DNA from: Methylobacterium sp. J-068
GTDB lineage: Bacteria > Pseudomonadota > Alphaproteobacteria > Rhizobiales > Beijerinckiaceae
Reading direction: 5' to 3'
Length of the DNA stretch: 64,000 bases
NCBI RefSeq assembly: GCF_022829445.1
Contig: NZ_JAKSXY010000047.1
Span: 62,001 to 126,000, forward strand
Of the stretch, positions 1 through 9,108 are shown one piece after another (position 1 is the first letter of the stretch; each line of letters opens with the position of its first letter). Both the position numbers and the translations under genes were made by a program. The notes below the pieces were generated by a model. That model ran no database searches, was not told the DNA's origin, and saw only the letters and a program-made list of their open reading frames with translations.

Positions 1-2156
1 TCCTTCACCCGCACGCTGGTGACGGAGGGATAGGCCCGCGCCACGTCGCGCAAGATGGTGGCCTCGGTCTTCGCGTCGGGCCCGTTCGGCAGGGTCAGGG
101 TGGCGAGGTCGGAATGGGGCGCGCCCCGGAAGGTGCCCGGCGAGAACACCATCACGAAGTTGATGCCGAGCGAGCGCCACTCGACCTTGCGCAGGTTGGC
201 GATCTTCGCCGTCAGGGTGCGACCGAGGACGTTGACCGTCACGCTGCCGCCGACCTTGAGGCCGAGCTTGCCCGCCAGTTCGGCGTCGAACGAGACCAGG
301 GGCGTCCGCGCCTCATCGGCGTTCCACCACGTGCCGGCGACGAGGCTGGAGCCCTCGGGCATGTCGTCCGCGTAGGTGATGCCCCGGTCGCCGTCGAGAA
401 CCCAGGCGGCATCCTCGGGCGGCCGGATCTCGCCGGCGGGCGTGCCGTCGAGGGCAGTGATGCGCCCGCGCATCATCGGCACCCGCTCGATCTTCGCGCC
501 CGGCGCCTGGGTTCCGAGGAAGGCGTGGAAGGCGTCGGCGTCGCTCGACGGGATGTCGAGGAAGAACAGGTTCGGGGCTTTCGCGGGCAGCGAATTCGTC
601 AGGGTCCGGCGCACGTTGGCGTCGATCAGGCTCAGGGTGACGAGGAGCGTGACGCCGAGCCCGAGGGAGAGCACGATGGCCGGCGTGAGCGCGCCCGGCC
701 GGTGCAGGTTGGCCAGCGCCATCCGGGGCGCGGCGGCACGCGGGCGCGGCAGGCGGCGCGCCACCGCCATCAGCCCGGCCGCCACGAGACGAAGCAGGCC
801 GAAGGCGAGTCCCGCCGCGACGATGAAGATGAGGGCGAGGCGCCGGTCGAAGGCGGTGATCAGCGCCAGACCCACGAGGCCCGCCAGGGCGGCGGCCAGG
901 ATCAGGCGATAGACCGGGCGGGTCCGCGCCGAGCCGGGATCGACCACATCGCGGAACAGGCCCGAGACCGGGATGTCGTGGGCGCGCCCGAGGGGCAGGA
1001 TCGCGAAGGCCAGCGCCGTGAGGAAGCCGTAGGCGGCGGCGAGCGCGAGCTCGCCCGGCGCGAGCGTCGGGTTGAGCGGAAGCGGCAGCGCATCGTGGAA
1101 GAGCGCGTCGAGGCCGAAGGGCAGGAGCGCCCCGATGCCGAGCCCGATGGCGATGCCCAGGGCCGCGATGAGCAGGACTTGGCTCAGGTAGAGGAGAACG
1201 ACCTGCCCGCCCGGCGCGCCGACGCTCTTCAGCGTGGCGATGGAGCCGCGCTTGCGCTCCACGAAGGCCGCCACGGCGTTCGCGACGCCGACGCCGCCGA
1301 CGATCAGGGCGGTGAGCCCCACCAGGGTGAGGAACTGCGTGAAGCGCTCGATGCTCTTGGCAAAGCGCGGGTCGGCATTGGTCCGCGCCCGCATCTCCCA
1401 GCCCGCATCCGGTGCGGCCTTGGCGATGGCGGCGGCGCGGGTCTCGAGGTCGGCGTCGCGCGCGTCCGGAATCCGCAGGCGGTAGCTCCAGCGGTTGAGG
1501 CTGCCGGGGCGGATCAGGCCGGATTCGGCCAGCGCCTCGTGGGAGATCAGCACCCGGGGACCGAAGCCGATGCCGTTGGCGATGCGGTCGGGCTCGGAGA
1601 CCAGGGTCGCGCGGATCGCGAAGGGCTTGCCCGCGATGGTGATGCGGTCGCCGACCTTGAGGTCGAGGCGCGTCAGCAGCACCGGGTCGGCCACCGCGCC
1701 CGCCGCGCCGTCGCGTTCGGCCAGGAGTTCGGGCAGCGGCCGCGCCGGGTCGGTGACGAGGTCTCCGGCGGTGGGGTAATCGGCGCCGACGGCCTTCAAT
1801 TCCACCAGGGCGGCGGCGCCCTCGGTCGCGAGCGCCATCGCCCGCAGGGTCGTCACCACGGAGACCCGGCCCTGCGCGTCGAGGGCCGCGCGCTCCTCCG
1901 GCGTCGCCGCGCGGTTGATCAGGCTGTAGGTGAGATCACCGCCGAGGATGCGGGCGCCCTCGCGGCCGAGCCCGTCCGTGAGGGAGCGCGAGATCGAGGC
2001 GACGCCCGCGATCGCCGCGACGCCGAGGGCGATGCAGGCGAGGAAGACCGTGAAGCCGGCCAGACCCCCGCGCAACTCGCGCAAGGCCAGCCGCAGGGTG
2101 AGCGGAATGCGGGGACCCGACGGCCTCCCAAGGGGTCCGGGCAGGGTTCCGTGCAT
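1..2156 (-). CDS. ABC transporter permease, FtsX/YbbP type (C-terminus cut by window edge)
   Basis: The leftward frame from an ATG at 2156 stays open to the window edge (about 718 residues seen). It begins MHGTLPGPLGRP and quickly enters a transmembrane stretch (LRELRGGLAGFTVFLACIAL) followed by a long periplasmic-like domain with GGDLTYSL, then a FtsX-type membrane block (FLTLVGLTALIVGGVGVANA, ERKRGSIATLKSVGA) and further membrane segments. This is the YbbP architecture: a permease with duplicated FtsX domains and MacB-like periplasmic regions. It starts 3 bases after the stop of the ATPase gene at 2160, so the two form one operon, and the pair lies divergently beside a TesA-like esterase, as in the ybbA-ybbP/tesA arrangement of many proteobacteria. 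The family is thought to move lipids or hydrophobic compounds, but the substrate is unknown. The end lies outside the window. Confidence 0.9.
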   Translation of the reverse strand, partial: MHGTLPGPLGRPSGPRIPLTLRLALRELRGGLAGFTVFLACIALGVAAIAGVASISRSLTDGLGREGARILGGDLTYSLINRAATPEERAALDAQGRVSVVTTLRAMALATEGAAALVELKAVGADYPTAGDLVTDPARPLPELLAERDGAAGAVADPVLLTRLDLKVGDRITIAGKPFAIRATLVSEPDRIANGIGFGPRVLISHEALAESGLIRPGSLNRWSYRLRIPDARDADLETRAAAIAKAAPDAGWEMRARTNADPRFAKSIERFTQFLTLVGLTALIVGGVGVANAVAAFVERKRGSIATLKSVGAPGGQVVLLYLSQVLLIAALGIAIGLGIGALLPFGLDALFHDALPLPLNPTLAPGELALAAAYGFLTALAFAILPLGRAHDIPVSGLFRDVVDPGSARTRPVYRLILAAALAGLVGLALITAFDRRLALIFIVAAGLAFGLLRLVAAGLMAVARRLPRPRAAAPRMALANLHRPGALTPAIVLSLGLGVTLLVTLSLIDANVRRTLTNSLPAKAPNLFFLDIPSSDADAFHAFLGTQAPGAKIERVPMMRGRITALDGTPAGEIRPPEDAAWVLDGDRGITYADDMPEGSSLVAGTWWNADEARTPLVSFDAELAGKLGLKVGGSVTVNVLGRTLTAKIANLRKVEWRSLGINFVMVFSPGTFRGAPHSDLATLTLPNGPDAKTEATILRDVARAYPSVTSVRVK

Positions 2157-2159
2157 CGG

Positions 2160-2888
2160 TCAGGCCCGGGCCGGGACGGGTTCTTCCACCCGGCCGGAGC
2201 GCAGGCGGACCGTGCGGTCGCAGAGCCGGGCCAGGCCGGGATCGTGGGTCACGAGGACCAGGGTCGCGCCGCGATCCCGCTTCAGGGCGAAGAGCAGGTC
2301 GACGATCTGGCGCCCGGTCGCCTCGTCGAGGTTCCCGGTGGGCTCGTCGGCCACGAGGATCGCCGGATCGGGCGCGATGGCCCGCGCGATGGCGACGCGC
2401 TGCTGCTCGCCCCCGGAGAGCTGCGCCGGGTAATGGTGCAGCCGGTGCCCGAGGCCGACCGCCTCGAGTTCGGCCTGCGCCCGTCGATGGGCGTCCGGCT
2501 TGTCCGCGAGTTCCAGGGGCAGAGCCACGTTCTCCAGGGCCGTCATCGTCGGCACGAGGTGGAAGGCCTGGAACACGATTCCGATGCGCCGGCCGCGAAA
2601 CCGCGCCAGAGCGTCCTCGTCCAGGGTGCCGAGATCCGTGCCCTCGACCAGGATGCGGCCGGCATCCGGACGTTCGAGCCCGGCCATCACCATCAGCAGG
2701 GTCGACTTGCCGGAGCCGGACGGCCCGACGAGCCCGACCGCCTCGCCCGGCGCCACCGCCAGTGAGATGCCGCGCAGGACGTGAACGCGCGCCGCGCCGC
2801 GTCCCAGGCTGAGATCGATGTCGGTCAGGGCGATCGTCTGCCCCGTCGCCGGAATGGGCTTCGTCTCTGTGGGCTTGCCGGAGTTCAA
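2160..2888 (-). CDS. ABC transporter ATP-binding protein (YbbA/LolD-like)
   Basis: This is a nucleotide-binding subunit of the LolD/MacB/YbbA group that would power the FtsX-type permease encoded next. Visible motifs are Walker A (GPSGSGKST), the Q-loop (FQAFHLVPTMTALENV), the signature LSGGEQQRVAIARA, Walker B (ILVADEPTGNLD) and the H-loop (LVLVTHDPGLA). The frame extends upstream to 3092, but that part overlaps the divergent esterase gene and looks non-coding. A TTG at 2888 gives 242 residues, the usual family length, and starts with NSGKPTETKP. No good ribosome binding site is visible, so the start is uncertain by a few tens of bases. The stop lies 3 bases before the permease start, which indicates translational coupling. 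Confidence 0.9.
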   Translation of the reverse strand: MNSGKPTETKPIPATGQTIALTDIDLSLGRGAARVHVLRGISLAVAPGEAVGLVGPSGSGKSTLLMVMAGLERPDAGRILVEGTDLGTLDEDALARFRGRRIGIVFQAFHLVPTMTALENVALPLELADKPDAHRRAQAELEAVGLGHRLHHYPAQLSGGEQQRVAIARAIAPDPAILVADEPTGNLDEATGRQIVDLLFALKRDRGATLVLVTHDPGLARLCDRTVRLRSGRVEEPVPARA

Positions 2889-2982
2889 CGGGAGGCCGAT
2901 CTGTGCTGGACGGACATCATGGTGCGTCGAGGGTCGGAGTTGTGATCGAATGGGTCTGTGTGGAGTCTCACCTCGCGTCGAT

Positions 2983-3651
2983 ATGGTCCGCGCCCGCGCC
3001 GGGCGCCATCGGCGTTTCGGGCTCGGCGCGCTGATGGCGCTCTTTGCCGCACTCACCCTCGGGGGCGCCGTCGCGCAGGCGGCCCCCCTCAAGCTCGTGG
3101 CCTTCGGCGACAGCCTGACGGCCGGCTACCGCCTGCCGGCCGACGCGGCCTTCCCCGCCGTGCTGGAGCGGGCCCTGGCGGCGCGCGGCCGGACGGTCTC
3201 CATCGCCAATGCGGGCGTCTCGGGCGACACCACCACCGGCGGTCTCGACCGGCTCGACTGGTCGATTCCCGACGGCACCGACGGCGTCATCCTGGAACTC
3301 GGCGCCAACGACATGCTCCGGGGCACCGACCCGGCCGTGACCCGGAAAGCCCTCGACGCCATGATCGCCCGGCTCAAGGCGCGCGGCATCCCGGTCCTGC
3401 TGGCCGGCATGCGGGCCTCGCCGAATCTCGGGCCTGACTACGTGGCGCGCTTCGACGCGATCTACCCGGATCTGGCCAAGACCTACGACCTCGTCCTCTA
3501 TCCCTTCTTCCTCGACGGCATCGTCGGCGCCCGTTCCCTGCATCTGGAGGATGGCCTGCATCCGAACGCGAAGGGCGTCGAGGCCATCGTGGGCGGCATC
3601 CTGCCGACCGTCGAGACCTTCCTCGACCGCCTGAAACCCTCGGTGCGCTGA
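2983..3651 (+). CDS. tesA: TesA-like arylesterase / GDSL (SGNH) lipase, periplasmic
   Basis: This is an SGNH-family hydrolase of the multifunctional TesA type (acyl-CoA thioesterase, lysophospholipase and arylesterase activities are known in the family). The ATG at 2983 gives 222 residues with a signal peptide: Arg-rich start, hydrophobic FGLGALMALFAALTLGGAV and cleavage after AQA. Block I is FGDSLTAGY with nucleophile Ser44, the GAND block is LGANDMLRG, and the C-terminal DGLHPN supplies the catalytic Asp and His. An earlier in-frame ATG at 2950 would spoil the signal peptide. The gene diverges from the ABC exporter genes and ends 4 bases before thpR, so it is probably cotranscribed with it. 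Confidence 0.88.
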   Translation: MVRARAGRHRRFGLGALMALFAALTLGGAVAQAAPLKLVAFGDSLTAGYRLPADAAFPAVLERALAARGRTVSIANAGVSGDTTTGGLDRLDWSIPDGTDGVILELGANDMLRGTDPAVTRKALDAMIARLKARGIPVLLAGMRASPNLGPDYVARFDAIYPDLAKTYDLVLYPFFLDGIVGARSLHLEDGLHPNAKGVEAIVGGILPTVETFLDRLKPSVR

Positions 3652-3655
3652 GCCG

Positions 3656-4195
3656 ATGCCCCGCCTGTTCACCGGGCTCGAAATCCCGGCCGCGGTCGCG
3701 CAGGCGCTGGCCCTGAAGCGCGGCGCGCTCCCCGGCAGCCGCTGGATCGAGCCCTCGGATTATCATATCACCCTGCGCTTCCTCGGCGATGTCGAGATGG
3801 AGGTCGCCGAGGCCCTGCACGAGGGACTGGCGACGGCCCGCCCGCGCGCCCCGTTCGGCGTGACGCTCGACGGCCTGTCGAGCTTCGGCGGCGACAGGCC
3901 GCGCGCCGTGCTCGCCACCGTGGCGCCGAATGCGGACCTCTCCGACCTTCAGGCCGAGCACGAGCGGATCGCGCGGCACGCCGGCGCCCCGCCCGAAGCG
4001 CGCAAATTCGCGCCGCACGTGACGCTCGCGCGCCTTCGGCGCGAAGCGAGCGCGAAGAACGTCGCGCGCTACCTGGGCGAATGCGGCCTCTTCGCTCCAC
4101 TGAACTATACTGTGGAACGCGTGGTGCTCTACTCGGCGCGGGAATCGCGAGGCGGAGGCCCCTACGTCGTCGAAGCGGCCTATCCGCTCGGCTGA
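3656..4195 (+). CDS. thpR: RNA 2',3'-cyclic phosphodiesterase (LigT/ThpR family)
   Basis: A 179-residue member of the 2H phosphoesterase superfamily, which hydrolyses RNA 2',3'-cyclic phosphates to 2'-phosphates. Both HxTx catalytic motifs are present: HITL at residues 37-40 and HVTL at 121-124. The N-terminus MPRLFTGLEIP is typical. It follows the esterase gene after 4 bases and converges on coaA, whose stop lies 18 bases beyond. The physiological substrate in bacteria is unclear; the family was first noticed through an RNA-ligase-like activity. Family assignment is secure, the cellular role is not. Confidence 0.9.
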   Translation: MPRLFTGLEIPAAVAQALALKRGALPGSRWIEPSDYHITLRFLGDVEMEVAEALHEGLATARPRAPFGVTLDGLSSFGGDRPRAVLATVAPNADLSDLQAEHERIARHAGAPPEARKFAPHVTLARLRREASAKNVARYLGECGLFAPLNYTVERVVLYSARESRGGGPYVVEAAYPLG

Positions 4196-4213
4196 TCGAT
4201 CGGTCCGAAAAGC

Positions 4214-5230
4214 CTAGAGCCGACGCAACGCCACGGTCTCGATGCGGTGGCTTGCACCCTTGGCCAAGATGAGACCGGCCCTCTGACGCGTCGGAAGGAT
4301 GTTTTCGCGCAGGTTCGGCAAGTTGATCGTGGTCCAGAGCATATCGGCGATCTCGATGGCTTCGGTCTCCGTGACCTCCGCATACTTGCGAAAGTAGGAG
4401 AGTGGATCGCGGAACGCTGTCTGCCGCAGGCGCATGAACCGGTTGACGTACCAGCGATGCAGATCGTCCTCGTGCCCATCGAGGTAGATCGAGAAGTCGA
4501 AGAAATCGGACACGAACGGGATCGCGGTGCCGTCACGCGGCAGGCGCGCGGGCTGGAGCACGTTCAGGCCCTCCACGATCAGGATGTCGGGCGACTCGAT
4601 GATCCGCTCCTCACCCGGCATGACGTCGTAGACGAGGTGAGAATAGAGCGGCGCCGCGACCCGCTTCTTGCCGGCCTTGATATCGGTGAGGAATCGCAGC
4701 AAAGCAGCGGTGTCGTAACTCTCCGGGAAACCCTTGCGCTCCATCGCGTCCATGCGCCGCAATTCTGCGTTCGGCAGCAGGAAACCATCGGTGGTGACGA
4801 GATCGACCTTCGGTGTATTGGGCCAGCGGGCCAGGAGTGCGGCGAGCACTCGGGCCGAAGTCGACTTGCCGACCGCCACGGAACCGGCCAACCCGATGAT
4901 ATAGGGAACCTTGGTCTCGTGTTCGGCCAAGAGGAAGCGCTGCGTCGCCTTGAACAGCCCCTGCGTCGCCGCGACATAGAGCGACAACAGGCGCGAGAGC
5001 GGCAAGTAGATCGCCTCGACTTCCTCCACCGAGATCGGGTCGTTCAACGATTGCAGGCGCGCCACTTCTTCCGCCGCCAAGGTCAGGGGCGTGTCGGCAC
5101 GCAACTGAGCCCATTCCTCGCGGCTGAAGACACGGTAGGGCGAGAGCCGCTCGGAGCCCTGCCCCGTCACCGGATCATGTCCCTCCGCCGACGCCCTCGG
5201 CACGCCTGGACGGGGCGATTCGGCGTTCAC
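4214..5230 (-). CDS. coaA: type I pantothenate kinase
   Basis: Phosphorylates pantothenate with ATP, the first and usually rate-limiting step of coenzyme A synthesis in the cytoplasm. The 338-residue protein has Walker [13 protein letters not shown] at about residues 113-124, then [13 protein letters not shown] and KGFPESYD, and [11 protein letters not shown], all characteristic of the CoaA (PanK-I) family. An N-terminal extension of about 30 polar residues precedes the conserved [11 protein letters not shown]. The start ATG at 5230 overlaps the stop of hisE by 4 bases (ATGA type), which suggests coupling to the histidine operon. In many Hyphomicrobiales coaA is likewise the last gene of this block. 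Confidence 0.97.
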   Translation of the reverse strand: MNAESPRPGVPRASAEGHDPVTGQGSERLSPYRVFSREEWAQLRADTPLTLAAEEVARLQSLNDPISVEEVEAIYLPLSRLLSLYVAATQGLFKATQRFLLAEHETKVPYIIGLAGSVAVGKSTSARVLAALLARWPNTPKVDLVTTDGFLLPNAELRRMDAMERKGFPESYDTAALLRFLTDIKAGKKRVAAPLYSHLVYDVMPGEERIIESPDILIVEGLNVLQPARLPRDGTAIPFVSDFFDFSIYLDGHEDDLHRWYVNRFMRLRQTAFRDPLSYFRKYAEVTETEAIEIADMLWTTINLPNLRENILPTRQRAGLILAKGASHRIETVALRRL

Positions 5231-5550
5231 GCCGGTCCCCGCGACGCCTTTTCGGCGATCCCGCTCTGCGCCGTCCGCCGCTCCAGTTCGGCCAAGACTT
5301 CGCCGAGCCCAATACCTGCGCCGCGCAGCACGACGAGGAGATGATACAGAACATCCGCCGCCTCGCCGATCAGCCCGTCCCGGTCGCCCAGGACGGCGGC
5401 AATAGCGGCCTCCACGGCTTCTTCACCGAGCTTCTTGGCGGACTTCGCCGGCCCGCCCAAAAGAAGCTTTGCCGTGTAGGACATGTCCGGCGAAGCCGTC
5501 GCGCGTTCCGCAACGAGAGCCTCAAGGTCGTCGAGAGTAAACTGGGTCAT
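5227..5550 (-). CDS. hisE: phosphoribosyl-ATP pyrophosphatase
   Basis: Removes pyrophosphate from phosphoribosyl-ATP, the second step of histidine synthesis. The 107-residue protein is a stand-alone HisE of the MazG-like all-alpha fold: [16 protein letters not shown], then the metal-binding helix [13 protein letters not shown] and [14 protein letters not shown] with its conserved acidic residues. It lies 95 bases downstream of hisF and overlaps coaA by 4 bases. HisI (cyclohydrolase) is not fused to it and is not in the window, so it must be encoded elsewhere. Confidence 0.96.
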   Translation of the reverse strand: MTQFTLDDLEALVAERATASPDMSYTAKLLLGGPAKSAKKLGEEAVEAAIAAVLGDRDGLIGEAADVLYHLLVVLRGAGIGLGEVLAELERRTAQSGIAEKASRGPA

Positions 5551-5579
5551 ACAATCCTAGGCCCCGGCGAACCGGGCTT

Positions 5580-5611
5580 ATCGTGCCGTACACCCGAGCG
5601 TGCGGCACGAT
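5580..5611 (-). other. perfect 9-bp inverted repeat between hisF and hisE
   Basis: ATCGTGCCG at 5580-5588 is matched by its complement CGGCACGAT at 5603-5611 around a 14-base loop. It sits in the 95-base gap between the hisF stop and the hisE start, the largest gap inside the his block. No T-run follows on the minus strand, so it is not a classical terminator; it may be an RNA stability or processing element that sets the hisE-coaA level. This role is inference. Confidence 0.4.
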
Positions 5612-5645
5612 GGATCATGACGCAAGGGCGAGCGGCGGCAAGCTT

Positions 5646-6422
5646 TTACAGATCGAGGCGCATGGCAAGGCCCGCGGCCGCCATATGGGCCTTGGCCTCG
5701 GAGACGGTGTGCTGCCCGAAGTGGAAGATCGATGCCGCGAGGACCGCACTCGCTCCACCGTCACGCACCCCGGCAACCAGATCGTCGAGTTCGCCGACCC
5801 CCCCCGACGCGATGACGGGAACGGACACAGCGTCCGAGATGGCGCGCGTCAGGGCGATATCGTAGCCGGAGCGCATGCCATCACGATCCATCGACGTGAC
5901 CAGGAGTTCGCCGGCGCCACGCTCCGTGACGGCACGGGCGAACGCGATGGCGTCGAGACCGGTGGGTTTGCGCCCGCCATGGGTGAAAATCTGCCAGGAC
6001 GCCGGCTCGCCCGGCCCGGAGGTACGCTTTGCGTCGATCGCCACGACGATGCATTGGCTACCGAATTTCTCGGCGCCGCGCGCGACGAAGTCCGGGTCGT
6101 TCACGGCCGCCGTGTTGATCGAAACCTTGTCGGCACCCGCTAGAAGCAAGGTCCGGATATCCGTGACCATGCGGATACCTCCGCCAACGGTCAGGGGCAT
6201 GAAGCAGGCCTCTGCCGTACGGCTCACCACGTCGAGAAGAGTGCCGCGATCCTCATGGCTCGCGGTTATGTCGAGGAAGCAGAGTTCGTCCGCCCCGGCC
6301 GCGTCGTAGGCCTTCGCCGCTTCCACCGGATCACCGGCATCACGTAGTTCGAGAAACTGAACGCCCTTGACGACGCGGCCGTCCTTGACGTCGAGACAGG
6401 GGATGATGCGGGTCTTGAGCAC
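5646..6422 (-). CDS. hisF: imidazole glycerol phosphate synthase, cyclase subunit
   Basis: Cyclase half of the HisF-HisH complex, which converts PRFAR plus ammonia to imidazole glycerol phosphate and AICAR. The frame reads further upstream, but a GTG at 6422 gives the expected 258 residues beginning [19 protein letters not shown], with catalytic Asp11. The (beta/alpha)8 phosphate-binding segments LTVGGGIR and VIASGGVGE are present, as are VVAIDAKR and the C-terminal SIFHFGQ. It is 17 bases downstream of hisA. HisA and HisF are homologous barrels and lie side by side here. Confidence 0.97.
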   Translation of the reverse strand: MLKTRIIPCLDVKDGRVVKGVQFLELRDAGDPVEAAKAYDAAGADELCFLDITASHEDRGTLLDVVSRTAEACFMPLTVGGGIRMVTDIRTLLLAGADKVSINTAAVNDPDFVARGAEKFGSQCIVVAIDAKRTSGPGEPASWQIFTHGGRKPTGLDAIAFARAVTERGAGELLVTSMDRDGMRSGYDIALTRAISDAVSVPVIASGGVGELDDLVAGVRDGGASAVLAASIFHFGQHTVSEAKAHMAAAGLAMRLDL

Positions 6423-6439
6423 AGGTGTCCGTCTTTCGG

Positions 6440-7189
6440 TCAAGCGGACGGAGCAGCGCTGGCCGCTCTCTGGATTGCCGCCAGCGCCTCGCGAGGATCG
6501 ATACGACCATCGTAGAGGGCGCGTCCCGTGATGGCACCAGCCAGTACGGCGCAATCCGGCTCGAGGAGGCGATGAACGTCGTCGATGGAGGCCAGACCAC
6601 CGGATGCGATCACCGGGATGTTCACGGCCCGAGCCAGCGCCAGAGTCATCTCGATGTTCAGCCCCTTCAGGATGCCGTCGCGCGCGATGTCGGTGTAGAT
6701 GATGGCGGCCACCCCGGCATCTTCGAAGCGACGACCGAGTTCCTCCGCCGTCATGCTGGACGTCGTGGCCCAACCCTCGACCGCGACGCGGCCATCCTTG
6801 GCATCGATTCCAACCGCAATCTTGCCGGGATAAAGCCGAGCGGCTTCGCGCACGAAGGCGGGATCGCGAACGGCGGCCGTCCCGATGATCACGCGGCTGA
6901 CGCCCTTGGCGATCCACGCTTCCAAGGTGCGCATCTCTCGAATGCCACCGCCGAGCTGCACCGGCAGCTTGGTCCGGGCCAGGATGGCATCCACGGCGTC
7001 GGCATTCATCGGCGCGCCCGCAAAGGCCCCGTCGAGATCGACCACGTGCAGCCAGGAGAAACCCTGCTCCTCGAAGACGGCAGCCTGTGCCGCCGGATCA
7101 TCGCTGAACACGATGGCCTGGGCCATGTCGCCCTGCACGAGGCGGACGCAGCGCCCTTCCTTGAGATCGATGGCCGGAAATAGGATCAC
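6440..7189 (-). CDS. hisA: phosphoribosylformimino-5-aminoimidazole carboxamide ribotide isomerase
   Basis: Amadori isomerase converting ProFAR to PRFAR. A GTG at 7189 gives 249 residues starting [16 protein letters not shown] with catalytic Asp8; the frame continues 15 codons upstream to an ATG at 7234, but those residues ([14 protein letters not shown]) are not conserved and run into the hisH stop. Barrel motifs [17 protein letters not shown] and VIASGGLAS are clear. It lies 46 bases downstream of hisH and 17 bases upstream of hisF, in the order HAF typical of alphaproteobacteria. Confidence 0.96.
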   Translation of the reverse strand: MILFPAIDLKEGRCVRLVQGDMAQAIVFSDDPAAQAAVFEEQGFSWLHVVDLDGAFAGAPMNADAVDAILARTKLPVQLGGGIREMRTLEAWIAKGVSRVIIGTAAVRDPAFVREAARLYPGKIAVGIDAKDGRVAVEGWATTSSMTAEELGRRFEDAGVAAIIYTDIARDGILKGLNIEMTLALARAVNIPVIASGGLASIDDVHRLLEPDCAVLAGAITGRALYDGRIDPREALAAIQRAASAAPSA

Positions 7190-7235
7190 GCGTCGATTCG
7201 CTTTCAGGTCAATCGTTGCAGGGTGGGCGCGCAAG

Positions 7236-7898
7236 TCACGGGCGCCAGCGCAGGAAGTTGGCGAGAAGCACGAGGCCGAGGCGTTGGCTCTTCTCCGGAT
7301 GAAATTGCGTCCCGGCGATGTTGTCGTGCGCCACCATCGCGGTCACCGCGCCACCATACTCGCTATGCGCGACCCGATCCTCGGACCGCTTCGGGCTCAA
7401 GGCGAAGCTGTGGACGAAATAGGCGTGCAGGCCTCCTTCGCCGACCGGAATGCCCGCGAGCAGCGCATGTTCGCGATCGACCTGAAGGGTGTTCCATCCC
7501 ATGTGTGGCACCTTCAATCCAGCATCGCGTGGATCGATCGGGCCCACATCGCCAGGGATCCAATCGAGTCCCGGAGTGATCTCGTGTTCGAGACCGCGCG
7601 TCGCGAGAAGTTGCATGCCGACGCAGATGCCGAGGAATGGTCGCGCGCGCGTGTGCGCCGCGTGGGTCATGGCATCGACCATCCCCGGCACAGCATCGAG
7701 ACCCCGACGGCAATCCGCATAGGCACCGACGCCGGGCAGCACGACGCGATCAGCCTTGGACACCAATTCCGCATCGTTGGTGAGGACGATGCGCGTATCG
7801 TCCAGTCCAGCCTCGCGCGCCGCGCGCTCGAACGCCTTGGCGGCGGAGTGCAGGTTGCCCGAACCGTAATCGATGATCGCAACTGTTTGCGCGCTCAC
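7236..7898 (-). CDS. hisH: imidazole glycerol phosphate synthase, glutamine amidotransferase subunit
   Basis: Glutaminase subunit that supplies ammonia to HisF. The 220-residue class I amidotransferase shows the nucleophile elbow GICVGMQLL with Cys92 and the C-terminal catalytic pair in FHPEKS (His200, Glu202). The start [18 protein letters not shown] is typical. Its ATG overlaps the stop of the upstream DUF2628 gene by 4 bases, so the two are translationally coupled, and hisA follows after 46 bases. Confidence 0.96.
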   Translation of the reverse strand: MSAQTVAIIDYGSGNLHSAAKAFERAAREAGLDDTRIVLTNDAELVSKADRVVLPGVGAYADCRRGLDAVPGMVDAMTHAAHTRARPFLGICVGMQLLATRGLEHEITPGLDWIPGDVGPIDPRDAGLKVPHMGWNTLQVDREHALLAGIPVGEGGLHAYFVHSFALSPKRSEDRVAHSEYGGAVTAMVAHDNIAGTQFHPEKSQRLGLVLLANFLRWRP

Positions 7899-8380
7899 CC
7901 GCGGCCCTCGCTGAATGGGAACATGCCGATCGCGAGATCGCTCGGCGAAACGGCGACGTTCTCGAACACAGGGGTGGCCGGACGCAGATTGGGCACGGTG
8001 GCGAGCCAGCGCGTCGCCGCCTTCATTTCGGCCTCCTCAGGGGATGCGGCCATCACCGCATCACGCACCGGGCGCCCCGCGCGTGCATAAGTCCAGCGCC
8101 GTAAGGACGAGGCTTCCAACCCGATCAGAACTGAGATCAGCAGCGTCATGACGAAGGCGGCGAGCGGCGTGAGCCCGAGGAAGCGGCCACCGAACGCCAT
8201 GCCTGCGAGGAGAACCAAAACGCCGAGCCCCGCCAACCAGAGGCGATGAAAGAAGAACCACAGCGGTCCGAACGCGAAGGCGCTCCACGAAAAGCCGTCC
8301 GGCACGAGGTGCGCGCGCTCGAGGCCGTGCGCTTCACCGACGAGGGCGCCTCGCTCTGGATGCAATGTGTAGGTGCGCAT
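7895..8380 (-). CDS. DUF2628 membrane protein inside the his operon
   Basis: A 161-residue protein with the DUF2628 layout: a soluble start ([32 protein letters not shown]), the conserved [17 protein letters not shown], then two more hydrophobic segments ([14 protein letters not shown] and [18 protein letters not shown]) and a cytoplasmic tail. The start chosen at 8380 is an ATG 37 bases after hisB; the frame opens earlier but overlaps hisB. The tail overlaps hisH by 4 bases. The same gene is often seen next to hisH in related bacteria, but no role in histidine synthesis has been shown to my knowledge. Function unknown. Confidence 0.85.
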   Translation of the reverse strand: MRTYTLHPERGALVGEAHGLERAHLVPDGFSWSAFAFGPLWFFFHRLWLAGLGVLVLLAGMAFGGRFLGLTPLAAFVMTLLISVLIGLEASSLRRWTYARAGRPVRDAVMAASPEEAEMKAATRWLATVPNLRPATPVFENVAVSPSDLAIGMFPFSEGRG

Positions 8381-8417
8381 GAGATACCGCCTCTCCTCGT
8401 CCAATCCGCTTCCCGGA

Positions 8418-9020
8418 TCAGAGCGATCCTTTCGTCGAGGGAACGCGTCCACCCTCGCGCGGGTCGATCGTCACGGCCTGCCGCAATGCGCGGGCCAAAC
8501 CCTTGAAGCAGCTCTCCGCGATGTGATGCGCATTGTCGCCGTACAGGGTTTCGACATGTAGCGTGAGGCCCGCATTCATGGCGAACGCCTGAAACCATTC
8601 ACGCACCAGCTCCGTGTCGAACTGACCGATCTTCTCGACCCGGAACTGCGTTCGGAAAACCAAGTATGGACGACCCGAGATATCGATCGCAACGCGCGTC
8701 AACGCCTCGTCCATGGGAAGGTGGATGTCGGCATACCGAGCGATTCCACGCTTGTCCGCCAACGCCTGAGCGAAGGCCTGCCCGAGCGCAATGCCGGTAT
8801 CCTCCACCGTATGATGTTGATCGACATGAAGGTCGCCCGTAACCTTGACCTCGACGTCGAAGAGGCCGTGACGCGCGAACAATTCGAGCATGTGATCGAA
8901 GAAGCCGACTCCGGTCGAAATCTTGGCGCGTCCCGTCCCATCGAGCGCGATCGCGACGTGCACGTCCGTCTCCGCGGTCTTTCGGCTGATGCTGGCGGCG
9001 CGCTGGGCCTCTTGGGTCAC
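8418..9020 (-). CDS. hisB: imidazoleglycerol-phosphate dehydratase
   Basis: Dehydrates imidazole glycerol phosphate to imidazole acetol phosphate. The 200-residue monofunctional HisB carries both metal-binding repeats: DQHHTVED (His69-His70) and DNAHHIAES (His165-His166), with [14 protein letters not shown] near the start. No HAD phosphatase domain is fused, as expected outside the enterobacteria. It heads the tightly packed group hisB-DUF2628-hisH-hisA-hisF-hisE-coaA; 88 bases separate it from mtnP and probably hold the his promoter. Confidence 0.97.
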   Translation of the reverse strand: MTQEAQRAASISRKTAETDVHVAIALDGTGRAKISTGVGFFDHMLELFARHGLFDVEVKVTGDLHVDQHHTVEDTGIALGQAFAQALADKRGIARYADIHLPMDEALTRVAIDISGRPYLVFRTQFRVEKIGQFDTELVREWFQAFAMNAGLTLHVETLYGDNAHHIAESCFKGLARALRQAVTIDPREGGRVPSTKGSL

Positions 9021-9108
9021 TGATCATTTCCGGTTCTAGGACGAGTCCGCCTTCTAGTGCGAAGCGGGAACTCCGTGAAGGGCAACGCACGCCGTATTCA
9101 CTGGGGGG

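Noticed and set aside
114..2765. Long rightward open frame of 883 codons
   Set aside because: It is antisense to the YbbP-like permease and YbbA-like ATPase, has a skewed Arg/Gly/Asp/Glu composition with no motif, and is a product of high-GC third positions.
5646..6917. HisF with a long N-terminal extension
   Set aside because: The extra upstream residues overlap hisA and are not conserved; the GTG at 6422 gives the standard protein.
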